The notes under the pieces were generated by a model, which saw only the letters and a program-made list of their open reading frames with translations, searched no databases and had not been told where the DNA came from. The translations under genes and the position numbers were made by a program. 64,000 nt of DNA from JABFRJ01 sp031374735 (GTDB lineage Bacteria; Pseudomonadota; Alphaproteobacteria; Rhizobiales; Hyphomicrobiaceae). Location of the stretch: the NCBI GenBank assembly GCA_031374735.1, contig JANMGQ010000156.1:1-64000 (forward strand), in the 5' to 3' direction. Below, one piece after another: positions 52,203-60,722 of this stretch (positions within the stretch are counted from its first letter, which is position 1; every line of letters starts with the position of its first letter).

Positions 52203-53225
52203 ATGGCACGCTCCCGTCGTCGCGAATCCTACGGTGAATTCTGGCCGGCTTACGTCGATGTGCTGTCGACGCTGCTGATGGTGTTCACGCTGTTGCTGTC
52301 GATCTTCATGCTGGCACAGTTCTTTGTCGCCCAGGAGAGCAGTGGCAAAGACAACGTGCTGCGCCGCCTGAACCGGCAGATTGCAGAACTGACCAGCCTC
52401 CTCAGCCTTGAACAAAGCAAGGGCAAATCCTCCGCCGACGATCTCGCGTCCCTGCAGGCCTCACTCGCGTCGCTGCGCGCGGAAAACCAGCGCATGGCCG
52501 GCATGGCCGGGCTCGGCGACGACAAGGCGACTCAGGCGGAAGCACGCGCGCTGATCCTGTCGAAAGACCTCGACGATCAGAAGAAGGTATCGAGCGAGGC
52601 GATGGCCAAGGTCGATCTGTTGAACCAGCAGTTGGCTGCGCTGCGCCGGCAGATGGCGGCCATACAAGAGGCACTGGCTGCCGCCGAGGCCAAGGACAAG
52701 GACGCGCAGTCGCGCATCACGGATCTCGGTGCACGCTTGAACGTCGTGCTGGCGCGGCAAGTACAGGAGCTGCAGCGCTATCGCTCGGACTTCTTCGGCC
52801 GCCTGCGTGAAGCACTGAAAGATCGCCGCGATATCCGTGTTGTCGGCGATCGCTTCGTGTTCCAGTCCGAGGTGCTGTTTCCTTCGGGGCAGGCGCAGAT
52901 GACGGCTGAAGGTTTGGCGGCCATCGATCAGCTGGCGCAGGCGATCGTGGAGCTGTCGGATAAGATCCCCAAGGAAATCGACTGGTCGCTGCAAGTCGAC
53001 GGCCATACCGACGCGCGCCCGATCAACAGCCCGCAGTTTCCCTCAAACTGGGAGCTGTCGAGTGCGCGCGCCACCCAGGTGGTCAAGTATCTCATCAGCC
53101 GCGGCGTTCCGGCTCGGCGTCTGGTGGCAGCCGGCTATGGCGAGTTCCAGCCGCTGGAAGACGGCAACACGGACGAAGTGCTGCGCCGCAACCGCCGCAT
53201 CGAGTTGAAGCTGACGAACAGGTGA
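52203..53225 (+). CDS. MotB-like OmpA-domain protein
   Basis: A 340-residue protein: one N-terminal membrane helix with a possible proton-carrying Asp (YVDVLSTLLMVFTLLLSIFM near 17-37), a periplasmic coiled coil (about 50-180) and a C-terminal OmpA domain (SLQVDGHTDARPINS near 262, RRNRRIELKL at the end) that binds peptidoglycan. This is the MotB/TolR-plus-wall-anchor layout. GGAGGG precedes ATG. With the channel gene it should make a wall-anchored motor of unknown purpose. Confidence 0.88.
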   Translation: MARSRRRESYGEFWPAYVDVLSTLLMVFTLLLSIFMLAQFFVAQESSGKDNVLRRLNRQIAELTSLLSLEQSKGKSSADDLASLQASLASLRAENQRMAGMAGLGDDKATQAEARALILSKDLDDQKKVSSEAMAKVDLLNQQLAALRRQMAAIQEALAAAEAKDKDAQSRITDLGARLNVVLARQVQELQRYRSDFFGRLREALKDRRDIRVVGDRFVFQSEVLFPSGQAQMTAEGLAAIDQLAQAIVELSDKIPKEIDWSLQVDGHTDARPINSPQFPSNWELSSARATQVVKYLISRGVPARRLVAAGYGEFQPLEDGNTDEVLRRNRRIELKLTNR

Positions 53226-53283
53226 GGCGAGAACGTGGCATCCCAAACGGCGACAAACGCTCTATCCATTTGAAAAATAACGA

Positions 53284-53325
53284 TTTATCATAGTGGACAT
53301 GGATTTCTCGTTGCACTATGATAAA
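53284..53325. promoter_or_regulatory. operator-promoter of the nucleotidyltransferase gene
   Basis: A 12-base inverted repeat, TTTATCATAGTG (53284-53295) and CACTATGATAAA (53314-53325), spans a strong promoter: TGGACA at 53294-53299 and TATGAT at 53317-53322 with a 17-base spacer. The right arm covers the -10 and the left arm touches the -35, as expected of a repressor site. Confidence 0.75.
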
Positions 53326-53351
53326 TATCGAAAAATCAATGGATTAAGACC

Positions 53352-54353
53352 GTGCCCCTGCCTGAGATCACACTAGATCAACGGCGCCGTCTGATTGACG
53401 CGCAGCAGCGCTTCCGCTTGTGGCGAGAGGCGGACCGCGAATTCCGCCATAGCTACAAGGGGGCGATGACCTGGAAGCGCGTCGGTGGCAAGGCGTATCT
53501 ATATCGGATCATGTCTGCCACTGTGCAACAATCGCTCGGCCCGCGCTCTGAAAAGACCGAGCGGCTCAAGGAAAGTTACGTCGCCGCCCGGACCGACCTC
53601 CGCGCTCGTGTAACGAAGATGCGCAAAGGCATTGTTGGTGATGCCGCACTCAACCGGGCGGCTGGCCTCGCTAGAGTCCCAAGGCTTGCTGCCAAGATCG
53701 CGCGAGCACTTGATAGGGATGGTCTGCTCGGAAACGGTATTCACATCGTCGGAACGCACGCGCTGTACGCATATGAAGCACGCAGCGGCGTCATTTTTGA
53801 GTCGGGTCTGCTGGCGACCACGGATCTGGACCTGTTGACGGACGTTCGGACGCGCCTTGTCCTGGCGCTTGATGCAGGCATCCGCGGCGGGATTCTGCCA
53901 GCTTTGATGAAGGCGGACCGCACGTTCCGCACGCAGCCCGGCTCGTATCAAGCCGTCAACGACGACGGCTACATTGTCGACGTCATCCGTCCGATGACGC
54001 AAGAACTCCAACGGCGGCGTGATCCGACGGTTGGCGGCCTCACGCCGGTTGCCATCCAGGGCTTAGAATGGCTCGTCAACGCGCCGCGGTTCGATGAAGT
54101 TGCAATTGCGGAGGACGGCGAGCCGGTTTGGCTGGCCTGCGTCGATCCACGTGCATTTGCACTGCACAAATTGTGGGTTTCAAAACAACCCATGCGTGAG
54201 GCTCAAAAGCGCCCGCGAGACGTTGGGCAGGCAATCGCGGTCGCCCAAGTCGCTGATTTGCTTGGTCTCGAGTTCAAGAAACATGATTTGTCGGCGCTGC
54301 CCAAGGCGCTTCTCGACGGACTGCCCGAACTGCGCCGCCTTTCCAAGCCGTGA
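53352..54353 (+). CDS. nucleotidyltransferase, GSU2403 (NTP_transf_8) family
   Basis: A 333-residue protein. The N-terminal third is helical and basic (RLWREADREFRHSYKGAMTW). The nucleotidyltransferase core lies at about 125-220: the GTHALYAYEA motif (helix), the catalytic acidic LLATTDLDLLTD near 155 and a third acidic strand DDGYIVDVIRP near 213. GSU2403-type proteins are related to AbiEii-like and MNT-like transferases and are often accessory, but their targets are not known. The start is GTG 53352; an earlier ATG hits a stop after two codons. It has its own operator-promoter and slightly lower GC than neighbours. Confidence 0.8.
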   Translation: MPLPEITLDQRRRLIDAQQRFRLWREADREFRHSYKGAMTWKRVGGKAYLYRIMSATVQQSLGPRSEKTERLKESYVAARTDLRARVTKMRKGIVGDAALNRAAGLARVPRLAAKIARALDRDGLLGNGIHIVGTHALYAYEARSGVIFESGLLATTDLDLLTDVRTRLVLALDAGIRGGILPALMKADRTFRTQPGSYQAVNDDGYIVDVIRPMTQELQRRRDPTVGGLTPVAIQGLEWLVNAPRFDEVAIAEDGEPVWLACVDPRAFALHKLWVSKQPMREAQKRPRDVGQAIAVAQVADLLGLEFKKHDLSALPKALLDGLPELRRLSKP

Positions 54354-54585
54354 TCCCGCGGCGGCGTGCCGTTTCGTCCACAGATCCGTCGCGATTGGTT
54401 CGTATGCATCTACACGCCGAGGCGAAATCTGAGGCGCATGGGAAACATACGGTCGGCGCAATGTCGCGCTGTGTGGTTTTCGGGATGCACATTACCGCGA
54501 CCTAACGTAAAGGTGCGGCGGTGCGCGTCGAAAGTGGGCATCCACCAGCCTCTCAGTGGACTGCCGGGGTGAGGACAGATCTGAC

Positions 54586-56163
54586 GTGATCTCCATCCAG
54601 TCGATCATGCTTGTCGCGCTCGGATTTCTGTCCGCGACGTTGCTTGGCCTGTTGATTGCGCCGTCCTTTTGGCGCCGGGCCGTTCGCCTGACCACGCGCC
54701 GCCTCAAGGAACAGCTGCCGCTCAGCGACGCCGAGATTCGCGCGGACAAAGATCGCTTGCGCGCCGAGTACGCCATCCGTGTCCACAAGCTTGAGATGAA
54801 GGTCGAGCAGGCCAACCTGCAGCGCGCCCGCGACACCATCGAGATCAACCGGCGTGATGGGACGATTTCGCAGCTTGAACAGGACCGTGGACGCCTGACA
54901 GCGGCCGTTGAAGAAAACCAGAACGCGCGTCTTGTCCTTGAACAGACTGTCGCCGACCGCCTGCCGAAGGTCGAGTCGCGGTTGAACGAAGCCAAGCAAC
55001 TGTTGTTCTCGCGCGATCGCGAGATCGCCGAGCTGACGCAGTCCACCACACGACAAGGCTTGGCGCTGGAAGAAGCGCATTCGATCAACAAGCAGCAGAC
55101 CAGCGAACTCGACCGGCTGACCACGGCGCTCACTGTCCGTGGCGCGCGCAACCAAGACAGCTTGTCCGACCCGAACTACGACGGCGAATTGGCCTTGCGC
55201 TCGGAAATCGAAGCGCTGCGTGCCAAGACCCGAGAACAAGCCGGGCTCATCGGCCGCCTACAAAGTCAGCAAGCCCAGCAGATGGGGGTGTTCGCACCGC
55301 TAGGCGAAGCAGGACCGGCGCCGCTTGGTGTACGTTCACCGGCCCAGAGCGCGGCCAACGGTGCCGACGCGCGGCCGGCTGAACGTCAGGGCGGCAACGG
55401 CCTTGCGCTCGTCCCGATGGTGCCAGACGACGCACGGCTTGGAGCCGACCGCGAAATCAGAGGTCTCAAAGCACGCATCGATGATCAGGCCGCTGAAATA
55501 GCCCGCCTCTCTGGCGAGTTGCAGACGTTCAAGAGCAACGACGAAGGCAGCGGCCTGAAAGACAGCAAGATCGCCTTGAAGGCGCGCTTGAATGCGACGC
55601 AGGCACAGTCCGAGCAGAACAGCGAGACGATCAAGCGGCTGCGCGCCGAGTTGGCGGCAGCCAACGAACGACTGGCTCTGCAGGGCGCGCACTTCATGGA
55701 GCAGATGCGCCGTCTCGGCGCCGGCACGTTGCCGGCCAACGGCCAGACACGTCGCCCCGTCACGCAGAACCAGAAATTGACGCTGTCGGAGCGCGTGGCC
55801 CAAAGCCGGCCGCAGTTGGTTCCCGTTACGCAAACGCCTGCACCAATGGCCGGGACAAGCATGGCGCCCGCACCAGAGAAACCCGGCAAACCTAATGGGG
55901 CTGGTGTGCCAGGGGAGCCGCCCGTTCTGTCGCCGACGCCGCCGACGGTAACACCGCTGTCGCCTCCCGATATTGACGCAGCGGCCAAAGCATCATCGAA
56001 CGTGGTACCGCTCGCCCCTGTTGATGCGCCGCCATCGGCGCCGGCCACAAATGGGCATGCTGCTGATAGCCAGCCGCCAACGGGGCCGCCTCAGCCCGCC
56101 ACGGAGCCTGCGCCGCGCAAACCGCGGCTCATCGACCGTATTTCGAGCATCAACAAGATCTGA
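54586..56163 (+). CDS. membrane-anchored coiled-coil protein
   Basis: A 525-residue protein starting at GTG 54586 (GAGGA 10 bases upstream). An N-terminal membrane helix (IMLVALGFLSATLLGLLIA) is followed by basic residues and a long coiled coil (about 35-210 and 285-370, e.g. LKEQLPLSDAEIRADKDRLR). The last 150 residues are Pro/Ala-rich and disordered, ending RKPRLIDRISSINKI. It resembles conserved Hyphomicrobiales envelope proteins of unknown role and may work with the motor-like pair upstream. Confidence 0.75.
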   Translation: MISIQSIMLVALGFLSATLLGLLIAPSFWRRAVRLTTRRLKEQLPLSDAEIRADKDRLRAEYAIRVHKLEMKVEQANLQRARDTIEINRRDGTISQLEQDRGRLTAAVEENQNARLVLEQTVADRLPKVESRLNEAKQLLFSRDREIAELTQSTTRQGLALEEAHSINKQQTSELDRLTTALTVRGARNQDSLSDPNYDGELALRSEIEALRAKTREQAGLIGRLQSQQAQQMGVFAPLGEAGPAPLGVRSPAQSAANGADARPAERQGGNGLALVPMVPDDARLGADREIRGLKARIDDQAAEIARLSGELQTFKSNDEGSGLKDSKIALKARLNATQAQSEQNSETIKRLRAELAAANERLALQGAHFMEQMRRLGAGTLPANGQTRRPVTQNQKLTLSERVAQSRPQLVPVTQTPAPMAGTSMAPAPEKPGKPNGAGVPGEPPVLSPTPPTVTPLSPPDIDAAAKASSNVVPLAPVDAPPSAPATNGHAADSQPPTGPPQPATEPAPRKPRLIDRISSINKI

Positions 56164-56231
56164 GCGTGCTTGCCCCTGACGAGCGCTCCTGCGAAGGTCA
56201 CGTGCACATCTCAATCGAATGCAGATCGAAC

Positions 56232-56399
56232 ATGCCCGACCAACCTATTCCAGCCTCGGGCCGTGCCCGCGAAGCTGCCCTGCGTGAACGCCGCCGTGCC
56301 GAGGCCTTGCGCGCGAACCTGCGTCGCCGCAAGGATCAGGCGCGGGCGAGGGATGACGCCAATCCGCCCGTGGTCGATCAGGACACCACACATCAATAG
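56232..56399 (+). CDS. small basic protein, conserved type
   Basis: A 55-residue protein beginning MPDQPIPASGRAREAALRER, with a helical Arg/Ala stretch (RRRAEALRANLRRRKDQARA) and an acidic end. This pattern recurs in small hypothetical proteins of the order. A longer in-frame start exists at 56166. It follows the coiled-coil gene by 68 bases. Function unknown; it may bind nucleic acid. Confidence 0.65.
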   Translation: MPDQPIPASGRAREAALRERRRAEALRANLRRRKDQARARDDANPPVVDQDTTHQ

Positions 56400-56453
56400 T
56401 CGCCTGCCTTGTTCGCTTACGCTTGCGCGTCGGCCTAAACCTTGAGCACTCGC

Positions 56454-57614
56454 ATGTCTTTGATCGGCAACTGGAGTTATCCGACCACTGTGAAATTCGG
56501 CAACGGCCGGATCAAGGAGTTGGCTGCTCACGCGAAAGCATCTGGCATCAAGAACCCGTTGCTGGTGACCGACCCCACCGTCGCCAAGCTGCCGATGACC
56601 AAGGCGGTGCTGGAGCAATTGGCTGCAGATGGCTGCAAGACAACGGTGTTCTCCGCCATCCGCCCGAACCCTGTTGCGGCCAACGTCGAGGCCGGTATCC
56701 AGGTGCTGCGCGCCGGAAAGCATGACGGCGTCATTGCATTTGGCGGCGGCTCGGCGCTGGACGCTGGCAAGGTCATCGCCTTCATGGCCGGCCAGACACG
56801 CCCCATGTGGGACTTCGAAGACGTCGGCGATTGGTGGACGCGGGCGGACCCGAAGGGCATCCTGCCCATTATCGCCGTACCGACCACGGCCGGGACCGGC
56901 AGTGAAGTTGGCCGCGCCGGCGTTATCACCGACGAGACGACGCACACCAAGAAGGTCATCTTCCATCCCTTGATGATGCCAAAGGTGACCATCTGCGACC
57001 CGGAACTGACCGCCGGCATGCCGGCCATTATCACCGCCGGCACGGGCATGGACGCGCTGGCTCACTGTCTCGAGGCCTATTGCGGACCGTTCTATCATCC
57101 GCTCGCGGATGGCATCGCGGTCGAGGGCATGCGGCTGGTCAAGGATAACTTGGTGCTCGCCTATGAGACCGGCAGCGACCTCGAAGCGCGTGGCCACATG
57201 ATGAGTGCGGCGGCCATGGGGGCAACGGCATTCCAGAAGGCGCTCGGCGCCATGCATTCCCTCGCGCACCCGATCAGCTCACATTACGACACGCACCACG
57301 GCATGACATGTGCGTTGTTCATGCCCTATGTGCTGCAGTTCAATCGCCAAGCCATCGAGCCCAAGATCCAGCGCGCGGCGGCCTATATCGGCCTGAAACC
57401 GACCTACACAGCCTTCCTCGATTTTGTTCTCGACCTGCGTGCGACGCTTGCCATCCCCCATTCGCTCGCCGACCTGAAACTCGACGACGCGAAGTTCGAC
57501 ATCATGAGCGACATGGCGCCCAAGGATCCAACCGCGGGCGGCAATCCTGTGCCGCTCGACAAGGCTGCAGCCCTAACCCTTTATAGGCAGGCATTGATCG
57601 GCCGAATGGCATGA
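56454..57614 (+). CDS. iron-containing alcohol dehydrogenase
   Basis: A 386-residue group III alcohol dehydrogenase. The NAD-binding GGGSALDAGKVIAF is near 97, the substrate loop PTTAGTGSEVGRAGVI near 140, and the iron site is made by Asp in GTGMDALAHCLEAY near 195 and His residues in GAMHSLAHPISSHYDTHHG near 265-283. ATG 56454 (MSLIGNWSYP) is the start; a TTG 12 bases upstream is less likely. Its last 21 residues come from DNA (57552-57614) that is duplicated, in diverged form, at 58401-58463. The substrate is unknown. Confidence 0.88.
   Translation: MSLIGNWSYPTTVKFGNGRIKELAAHAKASGIKNPLLVTDPTVAKLPMTKAVLEQLAADGCKTTVFSAIRPNPVAANVEAGIQVLRAGKHDGVIAFGGGSALDAGKVIAFMAGQTRPMWDFEDVGDWWTRADPKGILPIIAVPTTAGTGSEVGRAGVITDETTHTKKVIFHPLMMPKVTICDPELTAGMPAIITAGTGMDALAHCLEAYCGPFYHPLADGIAVEGMRLVKDNLVLAYETGSDLEARGHMMSAAAMGATAFQKALGAMHSLAHPISSHYDTHHGMTCALFMPYVLQFNRQAIEPKIQRAAAYIGLKPTYTAFLDFVLDLRATLAIPHSLADLKLDDAKFDIMSDMAPKDPTAGGNPVPLDKAAALTLYRQALIGRMA
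57552..57614 (+). repeat. 3' end of the alcohol dehydrogenase, repeat copy 1
   Basis: A 63-base segment encoding PLDKAAALTLYRQALIGRMA and the stop. Copy 2 lies 849 bases downstream. The first 14 bases are identical in both, and 19 of the first 20 match. Confidence 0.85.
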
Positions 57615-57643
57615 CGCGTTAAACACATCGGGGCGTGTCACGG

Positions 57644-58393
57644 ATGCTTCGTTACATTTTCATATTGGGTCTAACCATCTTGTTCGCCGCAAAGGCGTTC
57701 TGCCAAGCTCCGCAACAAATGCGCTGCACTCAACTTTTGCCGAGTGGCGATACTCGTCACTTGAGTCAAAATGTGCGCGCAGGAGACGGACGCTTCTATT
57801 GCGACGAACTCATTCTGCCGCAGTCAAGTGTAGCGCTTATCATCCACCGCCCGAGGCCGCCGAACACTGTTGGTCTTCGTTTGACCAATTCACTTCAAGC
57901 CCCGCGCGCGGGTGACGAAATGTTTCAGGCATATCATCGCGGGTTTAGATACAAGGGCGTAGACATCGATCTTGTCGGTCCGACGCGGCAACCAGATCCC
58001 TTTGGACAAACCGGGTATCGGCTCAAGTACGAGGTGGATCAGTCAGGCATGCTCGATCAAACGCTCACGTTCTATCAGATAAACATCGGCACGACTTTTG
58101 CCCAGACAATCTATACGACGGCGTTTGCGACATCAAGTGGGACAGCGGTCGAGGCATACAGAGAACTGACCGACGCGCAGAGGATTGCCGGCATCCACAT
58201 GATGATGATAGCCATCTCCGTATTGATGGGTGGACCCGAGCCGCCAAGCACTCCGCGCGCGGAAGATGTCGTGCGCATTTTTAGCGGCGCTGCTCCTATG
58301 GGGCCCGAGGTTATGGCACTGCACATTCAGTGGACCATCAGAACCTTTGCAGCGATCAGATCAATCACGGATCAGACTTTGAGACGGCGCTGA
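57644..58393 (+). CDS. secreted hypothetical protein in low-GC insert
   Basis: A 249-residue protein with a signal peptide (MLRYIFILGLTILFAAKAFC). No domain is recognised. It has several Cys near the start (MRCTQLL, RFYCDELIL), a central FRYKGVDIDLVGPTRQ and a C-terminal hydrophobic stretch (MMMIAISVLMG). Base and codon use are AT-richer than neighbouring genes. Start ATG 57644 or GTG 57635. It lies between two copies of the dehydrogenase 3' end, so it was probably acquired or left by a rearrangement. Its stop is 8 bases before copy 2. Confidence 0.65.
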   Translation: MLRYIFILGLTILFAAKAFCQAPQQMRCTQLLPSGDTRHLSQNVRAGDGRFYCDELILPQSSVALIIHRPRPPNTVGLRLTNSLQAPRAGDEMFQAYHRGFRYKGVDIDLVGPTRQPDPFGQTGYRLKYEVDQSGMLDQTLTFYQINIGTTFAQTIYTTAFATSSGTAVEAYRELTDAQRIAGIHMMMIAISVLMGGPEPPSTPRAEDVVRIFSGAAPMGPEVMALHIQWTIRTFAAIRSITDQTLRRR

Positions 58394-58394
58394 A

Positions 58395-58463
58395 ATGCGT
58401 CCGCTCGACAAGGCGGCAGCACTGCGCCTCTACACTCAGGCCTTGTCCGGCAAGCTCGGCTGA
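58395..58463 (+). pseudogene. orphan 3' end of an alcohol dehydrogenase gene, repeat copy 2
   Basis: The frame from ATG 58395 reads M-R then PLDKAAALRLYTQALSGKLG and stop, matching 14 of 20 residues of the intact dehydrogenase C-terminus at 57552-57614. Only this 3' fragment is present. Its codons are GC-rich, like the region. Its last 28 bases overlap the convergent O-antigen ligase gene. Confidence 0.8.
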
Positions 58464-59746
58464 ACCGACGGCGTCAGGCTGGTTGCGACGACGTCGGCGA
58501 AGCGTGTCCATACCGCCATGAAGCCGAATGACGCGACGAACCAGACAGCGACGAGTGACCAGCTGAGGCTTGCAATGCAAACGGCTGTCGCGAAGGCGGC
58601 CATCAGATAGGGCGCTGTCTGATCAGATCGCGTGCGCAGCCAGCCCAGCACAGGCAACCCGGCGAGCATCATAAGCAGCGCACCGACACCGCCGATTTCG
58701 TGCCAGATCTGCAGGAACATGTTGTGCGAGTGGACGTTTGTACCGCTCGGAATATTCGTGCCCGCGATCACGGCCTTGTCTGGCACATCGGCGGTTTCGT
58801 CGATCACGCGCGTGGACGCGAGGCCATAACCGAGCAGTGGATTTTTGAGGATGCGTTCGCTGGTGTGGCCCCAGATGACAACGCGATGCCGGCCGCTGAA
58901 TTGGAGTTGCTCGATCTTGTAGGCGCCAGCCAGAAAGATGGTCCGTGCGGCGGGCACGATCAGCACTGTCGCGGCGACCCAGCCGACAGCCACCAGGCCG
59001 AATGCAACGCGGCGAGACCAGAACGCCATGCCAAACACCACGGCACCGACGAGCAACGCAAGTTTCGAAGTCTCATGATCTGAAAGCGCGACAGCGCATG
59101 TGAGAGCTGCAACTGTCGCCCATCGCAGCCAGTGTTCGATCGGCTGGCGCGCCACCACGCGGCTCATCAAGAGGGCTGGCCAGAACAGAAACATCAAGGC
59201 GGCCACGTTTTTGTTCGTTGCATAGCTCTGGAGCAACAGAATCCAGCCAGACTCTGCGCGCGTCTGAATGGATCGCCCGCGCGTGAGTGGAATGTATGTA
59301 TTCAAGGCCCGACGCAAAAAATGATCCGTGAGCATCTCTTCCAATGAGACCCACGCCGCGACGGCGAAACCAATGACAAAGGCGACGGCGATGGTGCGCT
59401 GCAAAGCCTTAGGCATCTGACCGGCTGCAGCGAGGCTAAACAGCGTGGCGGGCAAGACAACGGCATACAGCGCAATCGCGGCCAGCGCCGGACGCTTATC
59501 GAGCGTCCAGAACAGCGACAGACACATCCATACGAAGAACGCGACCGACAAACCGATGGCCAGCGCCGACAGCTCATCGCGGGCCGGCGTAAAGGCGTAA
59601 GCGGCTACAGCGACGGCAACGAGAAGCAGAGGCGCGGCAAGCGGATTGGCGATATAGAAAGTGATCACGCACCACGTCGAAACAGCCGCCGCCTGCTGCA
59701 ACTTCGTACCGGAAATCGCATGTCCGGCTTCATTCAATACCGGCAT
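58436..59746 (-). CDS. O-antigen ligase/polymerase (WaaL/Wzy_C family)
   Basis: A 436-residue membrane protein with about 11 segments. The Wzy_C-type periplasmic loop includes SGRHRVVIWGHTSERI near 285, NPLLGYGLAS near 305 and the catalytic-type NVHSHNMFLQIWHEIGG near 340. It joins O-antigen or another polysaccharide to lipid A-core. No other sugar genes are adjacent, so the polymer cannot be named. The start ATG 59746 has a weak ribosome site. Confidence 0.82.
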   Translation of the reverse strand: MPVLNEAGHAISGTKLQQAAAVSTWCVITFYIANPLAAPLLLVAVAVAAYAFTPARDELSALAIGLSVAFFVWMCLSLFWTLDKRPALAAIALYAVVLPATLFSLAAAGQMPKALQRTIAVAFVIGFAVAAWVSLEEMLTDHFLRRALNTYIPLTRGRSIQTRAESGWILLLQSYATNKNVAALMFLFWPALLMSRVVARQPIEHWLRWATVAALTCAVALSDHETSKLALLVGAVVFGMAFWSRRVAFGLVAVGWVAATVLIVPAARTIFLAGAYKIEQLQFSGRHRVVIWGHTSERILKNPLLGYGLASTRVIDETADVPDKAVIAGTNIPSGTNVHSHNMFLQIWHEIGGVGALLMMLAGLPVLGWLRTRSDQTAPYLMAAFATAVCIASLSWSLVAVWFVASFGFMAVWTRFADVVATSLTPSVQPSLPDKA

Positions 59747-59809
59747 GAACCGTCCGATCGCAAATTGGATGCAAGCAGACTGATCTGTAGCAGCACGGCC
59801 AAACGGGTC

Positions 59810-60685
59810 TCAATGCTTCGTTTCGCCCGGTGGTACGGACACCTCGGATGTGCGTCCCCGTTCGACCAGCCCCGGGGGCACGGGATACCCGGTGGCCTTG
59901 TCCATGGACAGTTTCGCCCGGTAGCGCTGGTAGCTGAACGGGATCAGTGCCAAGTATACGATAGTCAGCACGCTGGCGGTCTGGAACGGATAGCTCCACA
60001 GCAGGCCAAGGACGAGCGCAACGCCTGCAAAGATCGGCAGAACATAGTCGCGCGAGATGCGCTCACCGAGCAGTTTGCCCGACCACGTCGGAATGGTCGA
60101 GACCAGCATGAAGGCAATGGCGAGCGTAAACAGTGCGATGGGCAATGGGTAGTCGGTGACGCGGATCAAGCCGGTGCCGTGGATGTAGAGCGGCAATAAC
60201 ACGGTCATGGCGCCGGCCGGCGCAGGAATGCCTGTAAAGTAGTTTGACATCCACTTCGGTTTTTCGACGTCGAGGGCTGCGTTGAAGCGCGCGAGCCTAA
60301 GGCCCATGCAACAGGCGAACACCATGGACGCCACCCAACCGAACGCCTGCAGGCTACCAAAGCCCCAGATGTAGAGGATGATGGCGGGTGCAACACCAAA
60401 GTTTACGGTATCGGCCAGGCTGTCGAGCTCGGCCCCGAAGCGCGACTGAACCTTCAGTGCGCGCGCCAGGCGTCCGTCGATGCCGTCGATCAGCGCCGCC
60501 GCCACGATCAGCAACAGGGCCGCGTCGAACTTCTGCTCAATCGCCATGCGGATGGCCGTCAAGCCCGCGCACAAGCTCAGCAGCGTGAAGAAATTCGGCA
60601 GCAGGGCCTTCACGGGGATACGGCTGTGACGGAACAGCGTCCGCCGCGGGCGATCTTCGAGGCCGTCGTTCGCATCGTTTTCCAT
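59810..60685 (-). CDS. pssA: CDP-diacylglycerol-serine O-phosphatidyltransferase
   Basis: A 291-residue membrane enzyme making phosphatidylserine. The CDP-alcohol phosphotransferase motif reads DGIDGRLARAL then GAELDSLAD near 66-88. About eight hydrophobic segments follow. It lies directly downstream of psd on the same strand, 37 bases away, so the two make the phosphatidylethanolamine pathway. The order psd-pssA is common in Hyphomicrobiales. Confidence 0.93.
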   Translation of the reverse strand: MENDANDGLEDRPRRTLFRHSRIPVKALLPNFFTLLSLCAGLTAIRMAIEQKFDAALLLIVAAALIDGIDGRLARALKVQSRFGAELDSLADTVNFGVAPAIILYIWGFGSLQAFGWVASMVFACCMGLRLARFNAALDVEKPKWMSNYFTGIPAPAGAMTVLLPLYIHGTGLIRVTDYPLPIALFTLAIAFMLVSTIPTWSGKLLGERISRDYVLPIFAGVALVLGLLWSYPFQTASVLTIVYLALIPFSYQRYRAKLSMDKATGYPVPPGLVERGRTSEVSVPPGETKH

Positions 60686-60722
60686 GAGACCAATCCGCTG
60701 CCGGCTTTCTCTGTGTGTGACG

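Noticed and set aside
51156..54353. Zorya-type phage defence (ZorA/ZorB plus a third gene)
   Set aside because: The MotA/MotB-like pair resembles ZorAB in outline, but no zorC, zorD helicase or zorE nuclease is present. The pair looks more like core envelope genes of this order, and the third gene is a nucleotidyltransferase with its own promoter.
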